DNA from: Candidatus Collierbacteria bacterium GW2011_GWB2_45_17 | GTDB lineage: Bacteria; Patescibacteriota; Microgenomatia; UBA1400; MFAQ01 | NCBI GenBank assembly: GCA_001001485.1 | Contig: LCKO01000007.1 | Span: 1 to 50,490 of the forward strand | DNA length: 50,490 nt | Direction of reading: 5' to 3' | Position numbers and translations under genes: made by a program | In this document: in pieces, positions 40,759-49,287 of the stretch | How positions within the stretch are numbered: position 1 is the stretch's first letter | Layout of the letters: every line of letters starts with the position of its first letter | Notes under the pieces: generated by a model | What the model saw: the letters and a program-made list of their open reading frames with translations, nothing else | What the model was told of the DNA's origin: nothing | The model's database searches: none

Positions 40759-43293
40759 ATGTATAGAAAGCACAAATTTCGGCTAAGTGGTGTAGCCGTT
40801 AAAAATATCAATTTCGGCAAAATATTGTTTTTTGGATTACTGGGCTTGACGTTCTTGGTGGCGTTAATTTTTGCCTGGTTTTCTCGCGGCTTACCGGATC
40901 CGACAAAAGTTCAACGAAAAACCGGTTTTTCAACCGAAATTCTGGATAGAACCGGAAAAGTGATTCTTTATGATGTTTTTACCGATCAAGATAGAAAATT
41001 TACCCCACTATCTGAAGTTTCAGGATTTTTGAAACAAGCCACCATTGCAATAGAGGATAAAAATTTTTATAATCATCAAGGTTTTGATCCGCTATCCCTT
41101 TTCAGAATTATGAAGAATGTAGTTTTGGAAAGAAGACTCATCGGTGGATCGACTTTAACTCAACAGCTGGTTAAGATGATTCTTTTGACTAACGAGAGAT
41201 CTGTTTCCCGTAAAGTTAGAGAGTTTATGCTGGCTCTTCGTATCGAAAAAACTTTTTCCAAAGATGAGATACTCCAGATGTACCTTAATGAAGCGCCTTA
41301 TGGGGGTACGGCGGTGGGGGTAGCGGCGGCTTCGCAAATTTACTTTGGGAAGGAACCTATGGATCTAAGTTTGTCCGAAAGCGTTTTGCTGGCTGGTTTA
41401 CCCCAGTCCCCTTCCCGCTACTCTCCGTATAATGGATCGAATAACAAAGCGTATTTAGCGAGATCCAAGGAGGTCTCCCGAAGAATGAGAGAAGACGGGG
41501 TAATTACTAAAGAGATGGAAGCTCTGGTCGACAATGAGTTAGAAAAAATTCAGTTTCGAGGAATGGGTAGTAATCGGATAAAAGCACCTCATTTTGTCAT
41601 GTATATTAAACAGTTATTAGAAGAAAAATACGGCTCCAGTATTCTGGAGACGGGTGGACTAAAGGTTACCACTAGTTTAGATTGGGAACTGCAACAGAAA
41701 GCCGAAAAGACGGTTAAAGAAGAGGTGGATAAAGTGACCTCAAGTCTAAATATAAAAAATGGATCTTCGGTGATGCTCAACACCAGTACGGGAGAAATCT
41801 TGACCATGGTAGGTTCGAAAGATTTTTTTGATACCACTATCGACGGAGAAGTAAATGTTTCGATGAGACTCAGGCAACCAGGTTCCTCGATTAAACCCTT
41901 AGTTTATGCGACTGCTTTTAGTAAAAATTTTAATCCGGCCAGTGTTTTGGCCGACGTAGTGACTGAGTTTCCCGGGAAGGATGAGAAAACGCCTTATATT
42001 CCAAAGAATTATGACGGTAAAGAACACGGTCTTTTACACCTTAGGGACGCTCTCGGTAGTTCCATCAATATTCCGGCTGTAAAACTGTTGGCTTTGGTGG
42101 GAGTGGAAAACGTCTTGCGCCAGGGTTATAGAATGGGTCTGACCTCACTTGAGCCGACGGCAGAGACCATGGCCAGAGTCGGTCTCTCGATGGCCCTTGG
42201 AGGAGGCGAAGTAAGACTGTTGGAAATGACAGCGGCTTATAGTGCTTTTGCCAATGGAGGATATAAGGTGGAACCGATAGCTATTTTAAAAATTGAGGAT
42301 AATCAGGATAAAGTAATTTTTGAAAATAAACTGGTAAAACCGGAACGAGTGCTGGATGAAAAGGTAGCCTTTTTGATAAATTCGATTTTGTCCGACAACA
42401 ATTCGAGGCTTCTGACTTTTGGTCCAAATTCTTATTTAAATATGGGAGCGAGAGCAGTAGCGGTGAAAACAGGCACGACCAATGATTTGAGAGATAACTG
42501 GACTATTGGTTGGAGTCGGGACATTATTGTAGGTGTTTGGGTGGGAAATAATAATAATGAGAAAATGAAAAACGTGGCCTCCGGTGTTTCCGGAGCGGCG
42601 CCTATTTGGAAAAGAGAGATGCTTGATGGGTTGACTTTTAAACCGGACACTCCCTTTACAGTGCCCGAGGGTGTTTCTCAGATTGAGGTTGATAAGGTTT
42701 CCGGATATCCGGCCCACGATGGCTTTGGCAGTTATAAAGAGTGGTTTGTTAACGGCTCATTACCTAATGGCCCGGACACGGTTCACACTAAAGTCAAAAT
42801 ATGTAAAAATGACCCCGGAAAGTTAGCCGATAAAGTATCTATATCTCAAGGAAACTACGATGAAAAGGAGTTTATAGTTATGAGAGAAATTGATTTTCTA
42901 ACGAACAAGTCTTTGTGGCAAAAAGGCATCGATGACTGGATATCTAAACAGGAGAATCCAATTTACAAACCTCCAACGGAAGTTTGCGGAGCCAGTGCGA
43001 TCATGGACGTGCAGATTGTGACACCAGAAAACCACTCAAAAGTAGAAGGTGATAAGGTGACTGTTCGTTTCTTGGTAGTTTCTAGTAAACCGATAGTAGA
43101 AGCCAGGATTTATCTTGATGGGAATGAGAAAAAAGTTATTACAAGTGGCGATTATTTGACAACTTTAGAAATTTCATCCGGACAACATAGTTTACGAGTA
43201 ACGGCTAAGAATAACGAGGGTGCCGAAGAATCTAAAACCATCGAGTTCGCGGTCAATACGGACTACATCGCCACCAGTTCCGCCACGATCTAG
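40759..43293 (+). CDS. Class A penicillin-binding protein (PBP1A-like)
   Basis: An 844-aa bifunctional peptidoglycan synthase with a cytoplasmic N-terminus and one membrane helix (about residues 20-44). The GT51 glycosyltransferase domain shows IEDKNFYNHQGFDP and GGSTLTQQLVKMILL. The transpeptidase domain has the SxxK motif in PGSSIKPLVYA, SxN in SSIN and KTGT in VKTGTTND. After it comes an Ig-like C-terminal domain (about residues 755-835, TPENHSKVEGDKVTVRF) that may bind the wall. It confirms a peptidoglycan-containing cell. Transcribed divergently from recG; ends in a 4-bp overlap with converging pheT. Confidence 0.95.
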   Translation: MYRKHKFRLSGVAVKNINFGKILFFGLLGLTFLVALIFAWFSRGLPDPTKVQRKTGFSTEILDRTGKVILYDVFTDQDRKFTPLSEVSGFLKQATIAIEDKNFYNHQGFDPLSLFRIMKNVVLERRLIGGSTLTQQLVKMILLTNERSVSRKVREFMLALRIEKTFSKDEILQMYLNEAPYGGTAVGVAAASQIYFGKEPMDLSLSESVLLAGLPQSPSRYSPYNGSNNKAYLARSKEVSRRMREDGVITKEMEALVDNELEKIQFRGMGSNRIKAPHFVMYIKQLLEEKYGSSILETGGLKVTTSLDWELQQKAEKTVKEEVDKVTSSLNIKNGSSVMLNTSTGEILTMVGSKDFFDTTIDGEVNVSMRLRQPGSSIKPLVYATAFSKNFNPASVLADVVTEFPGKDEKTPYIPKNYDGKEHGLLHLRDALGSSINIPAVKLLALVGVENVLRQGYRMGLTSLEPTAETMARVGLSMALGGGEVRLLEMTAAYSAFANGGYKVEPIAILKIEDNQDKVIFENKLVKPERVLDEKVAFLINSILSDNNSRLLTFGPNSYLNMGARAVAVKTGTTNDLRDNWTIGWSRDIIVGVWVGNNNNEKMKNVASGVSGAAPIWKREMLDGLTFKPDTPFTVPEGVSQIEVDKVSGYPAHDGFGSYKEWFVNGSLPNGPDTVHTKVKICKNDPGKLADKVSISQGNYDEKEFIVMREIDFLTNKSLWQKGIDDWISKQENPIYKPPTEVCGASAIMDVQIVTPENHSKVEGDKVTVRFLVVSSKPIVEARIYLDGNEKKVITSGDYLTTLEISSGQHSLRVTAKNNEGAEESKTIEFAVNTDYIATSSATI

Positions 43294-45275
43294 TTGGAGA
43301 AGTGCTTTTGGATGGTGCCTTTGAGAGAGTTGACTTCTTTTTGATCTAAATTTCGACTTGATGAGCCAAAAAAGAATTTAAAAGTGTGCTTATTTCGGTA
43401 ACTTTCAATGTATGAAACTTCTCGAATGAGTGGATCAAAGCTCTTAAGATCCTGGATTAGTTCACCCAGCGGTTTGTCGGAAGTGATGGTGATGTCTTCA
43501 AGCATATATGGATAGTTGGAGACAAGCTGAATATCAGTCTCCTCATTTATTTTGGAGCATAATTTTTCCAAATTGATTTCTATGGCGATGGGGTTGGATG
43601 GTAAACCAATATTTCTGAGGAGACTCGGTTTTAGTAGCCCTATCTGTCCAAGAAGAATATCTTTCGAATAAATATCGGCGGTGGCCAGCTGACTGAAAAA
43701 TGGTGGAGCGAATTGGGAAGGCCTGAAAGAAATATCGTCAACATTCATGTAGTCCAGTAGGGATTCGATTTTACCTTTTGCCTGTCGATAATTTTCATTC
43801 GATAATATGGCTAAGGTAGATATTTCATGAGGCAGTTCTTTCCCCCTTACCTTTTGATAGCAGTTGGATACTTCGTAGGTTCGGAGCGGTTCGGAAAATT
43901 TTCCTTGATTGCGTTTATGATTTTCCAGGTGAGATGGCAAAAGGCTGTTTCTGAGGAAGGCAAATTCGGATGACAAAGGATTTAGTAGATTTAATAGTTC
44001 GTCTGAGTTTTGGGAGGTTTTTTTGATTAGTTCATGAGAGATTAGGGAACTGTTATAAATTTCAAAAAAACCGATGTTAGATAAATACTTTTTAATTTTG
44101 AGTTCCGCTTCTAACAACAGATTTTTTGGTTCTGATGATAGATTGACGCAAGGGAGGATCGAAGGGAAACGGAAATAACCGTAGATTCGAGCGACCTCTT
44201 CAGCCAAATCTTCTTTAATATTGATGTCGTGATATCTCCAACTGGGAACAGAACAAACGAGACGCTCGTTTTCAAGGGTGACTAAAAAACCAAGACTGGC
44301 CAAGATGGAAATGACGGTTTCTCTCTTTATTTCGATACCGACGAAGGAATTTAACCAATTAAAATCGAGGGTGATGGTTTTGGGTGGACGAATAATGGGA
44401 TAGTAATCATACAGTGATGAAGAAACTTCGGCACCGGTTCTCTCTTTAAACAATTGAATCGCCTTGAAGATTACGGGTAGACACAGCTCCGGATCGGGTT
44501 GCTTTTCGTAAATCTGAGCCGCCAGGGTTCTTTTTTGAAGAGATAAGGAAGTTTTACGAATTCTTTTGGCTGGATAGACCGGAACTATGAGTAAAATGTT
44601 TTTGGTGTGATTGTCTACTTCAGCCAAAGATCCACCCATGACTCCACAGAGATCGACCAGTCTACCAGAGCCGTCTTCGATGACAATGTCACCACCATCT
44701 AACTTGTTTTTTTGGCCGTCTAAAGTAGTTAATTCTTCTCCACGATGACTTTCTCTAAGATGTAAGTTTTGGGATGCCAGTTTATCTAGATCGAAAATGT
44801 GACTGGGCATGCCATAGAGGAGAGTCAGCTCATTGGTGATATCGATGCAGTTATTGAGGGATCGTTGTCCACAATTTTCAAGGAGCCTTTGGGTTTCCCG
44901 GGATGACGGTTTGACCAAGATGTTTTCGAAAGCGATAGCCGTGAATCTGACCACCAAGTCTTTTTCGATATTAAAATGAAATTGTTTAGATAAACCCTCT
45001 TTGAAATGAGGTTTATCCTGATAAGGGTCATTTATTAGTTTTGCCGGTATGCCAAACTGGGCAAGTATGGCCGCCGATTCTCTAGCCACACCTTGGGCAC
45101 CGGCTGTGTCTACTCGGTTGGTGATTATCTCAATATTGTAAATAAAGTCGTCTCCAACTTTCGTAACCTGGTCGAATGTTGGACCGCAAAGACTGAGGTT
45201 CTGACTAAGAGATTCCGCTTTGGCCGGGGTTTCCAAAAACTTTCTTAGTGAAGAGTCGGTAATAATTATGTTCAT
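43290..45275 (-). CDS. pheT: Phenylalanyl-tRNA synthetase beta subunit, short form
   Basis: A 661-aa subunit against about 800 in most bacteria. The B3/B4 editing domain starts almost at once (YNIEIITNRVDTAGAQGVARE), followed by B5 (TITLDFNWLNSFVGIEI), the catalytic-like core and a C-terminal anticodon-binding FDX-ACB domain (EDITITSDKPLGELIQDLKS). The N-terminal OB-fold tRNA-binding (EMAP-like) domain is absent. PheT pairs with PheS as a heterotetramer to charge tRNA-Phe. It starts 1 bp after the pheS stop. Confidence 0.95.
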   Translation of the reverse strand: MNIIITDSSLRKFLETPAKAESLSQNLSLCGPTFDQVTKVGDDFIYNIEIITNRVDTAGAQGVARESAAILAQFGIPAKLINDPYQDKPHFKEGLSKQFHFNIEKDLVVRFTAIAFENILVKPSSRETQRLLENCGQRSLNNCIDITNELTLLYGMPSHIFDLDKLASQNLHLRESHRGEELTTLDGQKNKLDGGDIVIEDGSGRLVDLCGVMGGSLAEVDNHTKNILLIVPVYPAKRIRKTSLSLQKRTLAAQIYEKQPDPELCLPVIFKAIQLFKERTGAEVSSSLYDYYPIIRPPKTITLDFNWLNSFVGIEIKRETVISILASLGFLVTLENERLVCSVPSWRYHDINIKEDLAEEVARIYGYFRFPSILPCVNLSSEPKNLLLEAELKIKKYLSNIGFFEIYNSSLISHELIKKTSQNSDELLNLLNPLSSEFAFLRNSLLPSHLENHKRNQGKFSEPLRTYEVSNCYQKVRGKELPHEISTLAILSNENYRQAKGKIESLLDYMNVDDISFRPSQFAPPFFSQLATADIYSKDILLGQIGLLKPSLLRNIGLPSNPIAIEINLEKLCSKINEETDIQLVSNYPYMLEDITITSDKPLGELIQDLKSFDPLIREVSYIESYRNKHTFKFFFGSSSRNLDQKEVNSLKGTIQKHFSN

Positions 45276-45276
45276 T

Positions 45277-46296
45277 TTAAAATTGATTTAAAAATCTAAT
45301 ATCATCGCTAAAAATCAAACGAAGATCGGGTAAACCGGACTTCATCATCAAGACTCGTTCCACTCCCCAGCCAAAGGCAAAGCCGGAACATTCGTCTGGA
45401 TTAAAACCCCCGTTTCTTAAGACCAGCGGGTGAACCATACCGGCTCCACCAAGCTCCAACCAACCGGATTTACAAATCTTACAAGAAGTTTTTCCGATTA
45501 GACCGGTGCCTTGACAAAGACCACAAGAAATATCAATCTCAAAGCTAGGCTCGGTGAATTGAAAGTGATGAGGACGAAGGCGAGTTCGCCTATCCGGACC
45601 AAAGTATTGTTTGACAAAATAGTCGGTGACCCCTAAAAGGTGTGTAATATTGATGTTTTTGTCAATGACCAGACCTTCAAACTGATGGAACATGGGGGTG
45701 TGAGAGGCGTCGAACTGTCGTCGATAGGTTTTGCCAATGTTAATCATTTTTATGGGAGGGTTTTTTTTGTACTCCATTTCCCTGAGTTGACCATTACTGG
45801 TATGAGCAGTGAGAACAACATTTTCTCCAACATAAAAAGTTTCTTGATCGTCTCTAGCCGGATGATCTTTGGGAATGTTTAAGCCTTCGGCGTAATACCA
45901 ATCGGTTTCGACTTCCGGATAGCGTCTTCTGACAAAGCCCAGTCCTTTGAAAATGGACTCGATTTCTTCGATGGTTTGAGTTAGAGGATGAAGACTGCCT
46001 TTGAGGATAGGAATGCCGGGGACAGTCACATCAATGACCTGATGGCCGGCCACAGACAGAGCGGCTTCAAGCTTTTCCGACAGTTTGGTTTGAATGAATT
46101 TTTTTAGATGATTGATCTGTTGACCAATTTTTGGATCCGATTTTATGGGAAGAGATTTGAACAGAGAGTTAACCTTACCTTGCCGACCAAGATATTTGAG
46201 ATTAAGCGAGTCGATTTCGTCAGAAAGAGAAGAGGTTTTTAAATCCTGGGTAAATTCTTTGGTAATTTCGACTATTTCGTTGAATTTTGTGCCCAT
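45277..46296 (-). CDS. pheS: Phenylalanyl-tRNA synthetase alpha subunit
   Basis: A 339-aa class II synthetase subunit. It has the N-terminal coiled-coil arm (about residues 1-90), motif 2 (IGKTYRRQFDASHTPMFHQFE) and motif 3 (GFAFGWGVERVLMMK). A four-cysteine module (CGLCQGTG then CKICKSGW), which also occurs in other bacterial PheS proteins, precedes the active-site block GGAGMVHPLVL. ATG 46296 was chosen over the TTG at 46299; a TGT-TATGAT box ends 8 bp upstream, so pheST can be transcribed apart from the ribosomal genes. Confidence 0.96.
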   Translation of the reverse strand: MGTKFNEIVEITKEFTQDLKTSSLSDEIDSLNLKYLGRQGKVNSLFKSLPIKSDPKIGQQINHLKKFIQTKLSEKLEAALSVAGHQVIDVTVPGIPILKGSLHPLTQTIEEIESIFKGLGFVRRRYPEVETDWYYAEGLNIPKDHPARDDQETFYVGENVVLTAHTSNGQLREMEYKKNPPIKMINIGKTYRRQFDASHTPMFHQFEGLVIDKNINITHLLGVTDYFVKQYFGPDRRTRLRPHHFQFTEPSFEIDISCGLCQGTGLIGKTSCKICKSGWLELGGAGMVHPLVLRNGGFNPDECSGFAFGWGVERVLMMKSGLPDLRLIFSDDIRFLNQF

Positions 46297-46304
46297 CAAC
46301 TTTA

Positions 46305-46313
46305 ATCATAACA
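46305..46313 (-). promoter_or_regulatory. Extended -10 promoter of pheS
   Basis: On the minus strand TGT-TATGAT lies in the 25-bp gap between rplT and pheS and ends 8 bp before the ATG. Confidence 0.55.
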
Positions 46314-46321
46314 AAAATCCT

Positions 46322-46678
46322 TTATTTTTTGACAGTAAAGGAGACGAGATCTTTGAAGGTTTCGTGCAAGTCAGTAGCTAAGGCAGCCATAATTTTACGA
46401 TTTAAAGTAATCTTTTTGTCGGAAAGTGCTTTGATAAATCTGGAGTACTTGGGAGCTCCTTGAATGGCTGAAAGAGCGGCATTGATTCGACTGATCCAGA
46501 TAACTCTCATTTGTTGCTTTCTCTCCTTGCGACCATTGTAGGCATACTGACCGGCGTGTAAAACAGCTTCAGAGGCAGTCTTAAAAAGACGGTTTCTGGT
46601 CATTCTAAAACCCTTAGCGAGCTTGAAGACTTTTTTGTGTCCCTGACGGCGCACAGTACCGGTTTTTACTCTAGGCAT
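46322..46678 (-). CDS. rplT: 50S ribosomal protein L20
   Basis: A 118-aa protein beginning MPRVKTGTVRRQGHKKVFKL, with the conserved RNRLFKTASEAVLHAGQYAY and RVIWISRINAA blocks. L20 is an early 23S rRNA-binding protein and in other bacteria represses its own operon. ATG 46678 was preferred because the family starts at MPRV. It is 4 bp from rpmI and part of the infC operon. Confidence 0.96.
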   Translation of the reverse strand: MPRVKTGTVRRQGHKKVFKLAKGFRMTRNRLFKTASEAVLHAGQYAYNGRKERKQQMRVIWISRINAALSAIQGAPKYSRFIKALSDKKITLNRKIMAALATDLHETFKDLVSFTVKK

Positions 46679-46682
46679 AGGT

Positions 46683-46883
46683 TTATAGATGGAGCATTTG
46701 TTTAATTTTGGTAGCAATTCTGCCGGTGACCTCTACATAGTGCCGATATCGACGGATAAGCTTTTTGCTTTTTTTGCGACGAAGATGTCGCATGTACGGA
46801 CTACGACGAAGCACTTTACCGGTGCCGGTAATTTTGAACCGCTTCATGACAATTTTTCTAGTCTTTTGTTTGAGTTTGGTCAT
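46683..46883 (-). CDS. rpmI: 50S ribosomal protein L35
   Basis: A 66-aa basic protein: MTKLKQKTRKIVMKRFKITG, then GKVLRRSPYMRHLRRKKSKK. The KRFKITGTGKV core is diagnostic. It starts 1 bp after infC ends. Confidence 0.93.
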   Translation of the reverse strand: MTKLKQKTRKIVMKRFKITGTGKVLRRSPYMRHLRRKKSKKLIRRYRHYVEVTGRIATKIKQMLHL

Positions 46884-46884
46884 T

Positions 46885-47391
46885 TTATTTCTTTGGCTTT
46901 ATCTGGGCAATGAGGAGCTTGCCCAAAAATTTAGGGGCTTCGGCTACAGAAGAAACTTCAGACAGGCTTTCGAGGACCCGGGCCATCAGTTTTTCGCCAA
47001 ACTCTTTTTTAGTGATTTCCCTTCCCTGGAATTTTACCACTAACTTGACTCGGTCGCCACCTTTTAAAAATTTTTCTGCTTGCCTGATTTTGACCATGAT
47101 GTCATTTTCGGCCATAAAAGGCTTAAGTCTGATCTCTTTGGTTTCTTGTCCGCCTTTGGCACTGCCGGAATGATCCTTTTTCTCTTCTTGGTACTTGAAT
47201 TTCTGAAAATCGATGATTTTGACAATAGGAGGTATAGCTTTGGCGGTGATTTCGACCAAGTCTAGACCAAGAGCCATAGCTCTCTCGAGGGCTTCTTTGG
47301 TGGGCATAATACCCAACTGCTTGCTTTCTTCGTCAACGACTCGGACTTCTGGATAGCGGATATTTTGATTGATGCGGTAGTATTTACCCAA
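46885..47391 (-). CDS. infC: Translation initiation factor IF-3 (UUG start)
   Basis: A 168-aa IF-3 with an N-terminal domain (YRINQNIRYPEVRVVDEESK, LGIMPTKEALERA), a linker and a C-terminal domain (KEIRLKPFMAENDIMVKIRQ, FLKGGDRVKLVVKFQGREI). IF-3 prevents premature 50S joining and rejects non-AUG starts. The start codon is TTG at 47391; no ATG or GTG precedes the conserved region in frame. A non-AUG infC start is the known basis of autoregulation in other bacteria. It follows tRNA-Val by 26 bp. Confidence 0.95.
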   Translation of the reverse strand: MGKYYRINQNIRYPEVRVVDEESKQLGIMPTKEALERAMALGLDLVEITAKAIPPIVKIIDFQKFKYQEEKKDHSGSAKGGQETKEIRLKPFMAENDIMVKIRQAEKFLKGGDRVKLVVKFQGREITKKEFGEKLMARVLESLSEVSSVAEAPKFLGKLLIAQIKPKK

Positions 47392-47417
47392 GTTTTTGTT
47401 TATTGATTGTAATTTGG

Positions 47418-47494
47418 TGGTGGGCCCGACTGGACTCGAACCAGTGACCTCTGCAATGTCAATGCAGCGCTCTAGCCAGCTGAGCTACGAGCCC
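47418..47494 (-). tRNA. tRNA-Val (anticodon GAC)
   Basis: On the minus strand the acceptor GGGCTCG pairs with CGGGCCC (one G-T wobble). The anticodon stem CTGCA/TGCAG encloses TTGACAT, giving GAC. The T loop is TTCGAGT. Discriminator A and CCA (47420-47418) are encoded. It lies directly upstream of infC and probably shares its transcript. Confidence 0.96.
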
Positions 47495-47513
47495 AATAGG
47501 GTTTATTTTATCA

Positions 47514-48062
47514 TCAGCCGACGGAGGTAGCTACCGAACGTTCGTTGGCCTGAGTGAAGGAGGTTCCCCCAGTCTTGGCCATGCCGAGATAGAAGCCTTT
47601 TTTGGTTGAGCGGGAGTTGTACATGGCCAACCAACTGTTGGCCTCTTGAACTTGGAGGCTAAAAAGATGAATCATTTTTTTAATATGGGCAAGGAATGAT
47701 TCGTGGTACTCCCCCGCTTCCACGAGGGGTGTTTCTACGGCTTTGAGAAGATTTTTATCAAGATTTTTGACTTGTTTGGCAAGAATTTTTAGATCAGCTC
47801 TGAGCTCCTCAATTCTTTGCTCGGTTTTCTTCTCCTTTGAGGAAAAAACTTGATTCCACTCTTGCTGTCTGGCTTGCAAAAACTGTTCCGACCTTCTCTT
47901 TTCTGCCTCTTTTTTCTCTTTAAATTGAGTAAACGGATTGGATCCAGGTTCTTGATTTCCGCCTTCAAATGAACGTCCTTGAGAGTTTCTCAGAGCCTCC
48001 AAAAAACTTTGGATCTTGCTGTTTCCGGCGCTATTACTATTTTGATTGCCTGGGTTAGTCAT
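47514..48062 (-). CDS. Coiled-coil protein of unknown function
   Basis: A 182-aa protein. Its N-terminal third is low-complexity and rich in Asn, Gly, Ser and Gln; the middle (about residues 45-110) is a charged coiled coil (KEKKEAEKRRSEQFLQARQQ); the C-terminal part reads HIKKMIHLFSLQVQEANSWL then AMYNSRSTKKGFYLG. It resembles small conserved hypothetical proteins of CPR genomes but I cannot name a family with confidence. It lies between trigger factor and tRNA-Val. Confidence 0.6.
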   Translation of the reverse strand: MTNPGNQNSNSAGNSKIQSFLEALRNSQGRSFEGGNQEPGSNPFTQFKEKKEAEKRRSEQFLQARQQEWNQVFSSKEKKTEQRIEELRADLKILAKQVKNLDKNLLKAVETPLVEAGEYHESFLAHIKKMIHLFSLQVQEANSWLAMYNSRSTKKGFYLGMAKTGGTSFTQANERSVATSVG

Positions 48063-48079
48063 TTACTGGCCCTATAATA

Positions 48080-48853
48080 TCAAAGAGTCATTAATAAATC
48101 AAGAGTCTTTCGGCGGTTGACGACCGATCTTAGTTGATCCGGTTGAGTATTGGGTAGGTTACTAACTTTGGCTAATTCTAGCAGTTCGGTGTCCTTAGTA
48201 TCAACCCCTTCTTTTTTGGCGATTTCGAGCAAAATAAGGTCCAACCTGACTGACTTTTCGGCACTTTCGGCGTATTCCTTTTTGACCTGTTCGAGGTTTT
48301 TGTTGAGGGCTTTGAGGTAATCATCAATGGGTAAGTTGAGTGACTTTGCCTGGGCGTTAAGGCGTTCTAGACTGTAGTTTACTTCTTCCTTTATTACCAA
48401 AGGTGAGACAGCAAATCTCTCGTTTTCCAAAAGTTTAGTGTAAACATCTTCGATTTTTTTATCTTTAGTTTTTGATTTTAGATATTTTTGGTAATCCCCG
48501 AGCTTGATCTCCGGATAAAGTGGAAGTTGGAGCTTTACCGACCAACCTCCCTCCTTTTTGGTTTTTATTTCATCGAGAACAGGTCGACCAAGGAGTCGAT
48601 ATTTATTTTCTTTGATAGTCTGTTCCAGGAGACGGCTCATGACATGGTTTAGAATGTGATCGCTGAGCTTGTTGGGGTCCAGTTCTTTTTCGGCGATTGA
48701 CTTTGGAGCTTTGCCGGTGCGAAAACCATTGACCGATACGGACTTAATCATTTCGTCTACCACACGATTTTTTTCCACCTCAATTTCCTCTGGGGTGACG
48801 CTGGCTTCCAAGAAGGCGGTGCCTGTTTCGATTTTAGTCTGTTTGATGGTCAT
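48080..48853 (-). CDS. tig: Trigger factor, short form lacking the PPIase domain
   Basis: A 257-aa protein against about 430 for the full chaperone. The ribosome-binding N-terminal domain is clear, with the signature SVNGFRTGKAPKSIAEKELD (GFRxGKxP loop) that contacts L23 at the tunnel exit, preceded by VTPEEIEVEKNRVVDEMIKS. The sequence then passes straight to the helical C-terminal chaperone domain (PLVIKEEVNYSLERLNAQAK). The FKBP-type prolyl isomerase domain is missing without any sign of a frameshift. Confidence 0.88.
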   Translation of the reverse strand: MTIKQTKIETGTAFLEASVTPEEIEVEKNRVVDEMIKSVSVNGFRTGKAPKSIAEKELDPNKLSDHILNHVMSRLLEQTIKENKYRLLGRPVLDEIKTKKEGGWSVKLQLPLYPEIKLGDYQKYLKSKTKDKKIEDVYTKLLENERFAVSPLVIKEEVNYSLERLNAQAKSLNLPIDDYLKALNKNLEQVKKEYAESAEKSVRLDLILLEIAKKEGVDTKDTELLELAKVSNLPNTQPDQLRSVVNRRKTLDLLMTL

Positions 48854-48877
48854 AGCCTCTTATTTTAACCTATCAAA

Positions 48878-48886
48878 TGGTAAAAT
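48878..48886 (+). promoter_or_regulatory. Extended -10 promoter of tRNA-Leu(UAG)
   Basis: TGG-TAAAAT ends 9 bp before the tRNA 5' end. Because this gene is a tRNA, it is an independent example of the same promoter type seen before protein genes. Confidence 0.6.
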
Positions 48887-48895
48887 TAACACCAT

Positions 48896-48981
48896 GCCGA
48901 GGTGGCGAAATGGTAGACGCACTAGCTTTAGGAGCTAGCGGGAGTAATCCCGTGGAGGTTCAAGTCCTCTCCTCGGCACCA
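48896..48981 (+). tRNA. tRNA-Leu (anticodon UAG)
   Basis: GCCGAGG pairs with CCTCGGC. The anticodon stem CTAGC/GCTAG encloses TTTAGGA, giving TAG (reads CUN). The long variable arm GGGAGTAATCCC and T loop TTCAAGT are present, and CCA is encoded (48979-48981). A RhuM-family gene and a candidate mobile element lie to its right, so it may mark an integration site. Confidence 0.97.
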
Positions 48982-49287
48982 TAGAGAACTTTTTATATAA
49001 CATTTCAAATTAGATCGATCTGACGGGTTTTTTGTAGGTTCAAGCCGTCCATTTTTATCATTGGTCTTTTTAGCACCCTCCTTTAACTTCAAAAAGATAA
49101 ACCTGAGCTGATATTCTAATTATTGATCTGAGCTTTCTAAAGGGTGGGGGCAAATTGCCACCCCCCTTTTGGTGGAAACTACTGGGGGTAAACAAAAGTT
49201 AAATTGTGCCATAATGAAGAATGTTGAGTTGTCTATATTTAGTAGACAGCTGATTAAACACGTCGGATTCGGGGTTATGTTTGCATT
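48982..49287. other. Non-coding spacer after tRNA-Leu
   Basis: No gene is seen. The spacer contains a T-arm-like fragment (AGGTTCAAG, about 49037-49045), a terminator-like hairpin (49142-49170) and a palindrome TGTCTA-TATTTAG-TAGACA (49230-49248) that could be an operator for the RhuM gene. Confidence 0.5.
49142..49170 (+). terminator. Terminator-like GC hairpin with T run
   Basis: A G-rich arm (GGGTGGGGGC) and a C-rich arm (GCCACCCCCC) form a stem with one bulge around AAATT, followed by TTTT. It would stop transcription from tRNA-Leu before the RhuM gene. Confidence 0.55.
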
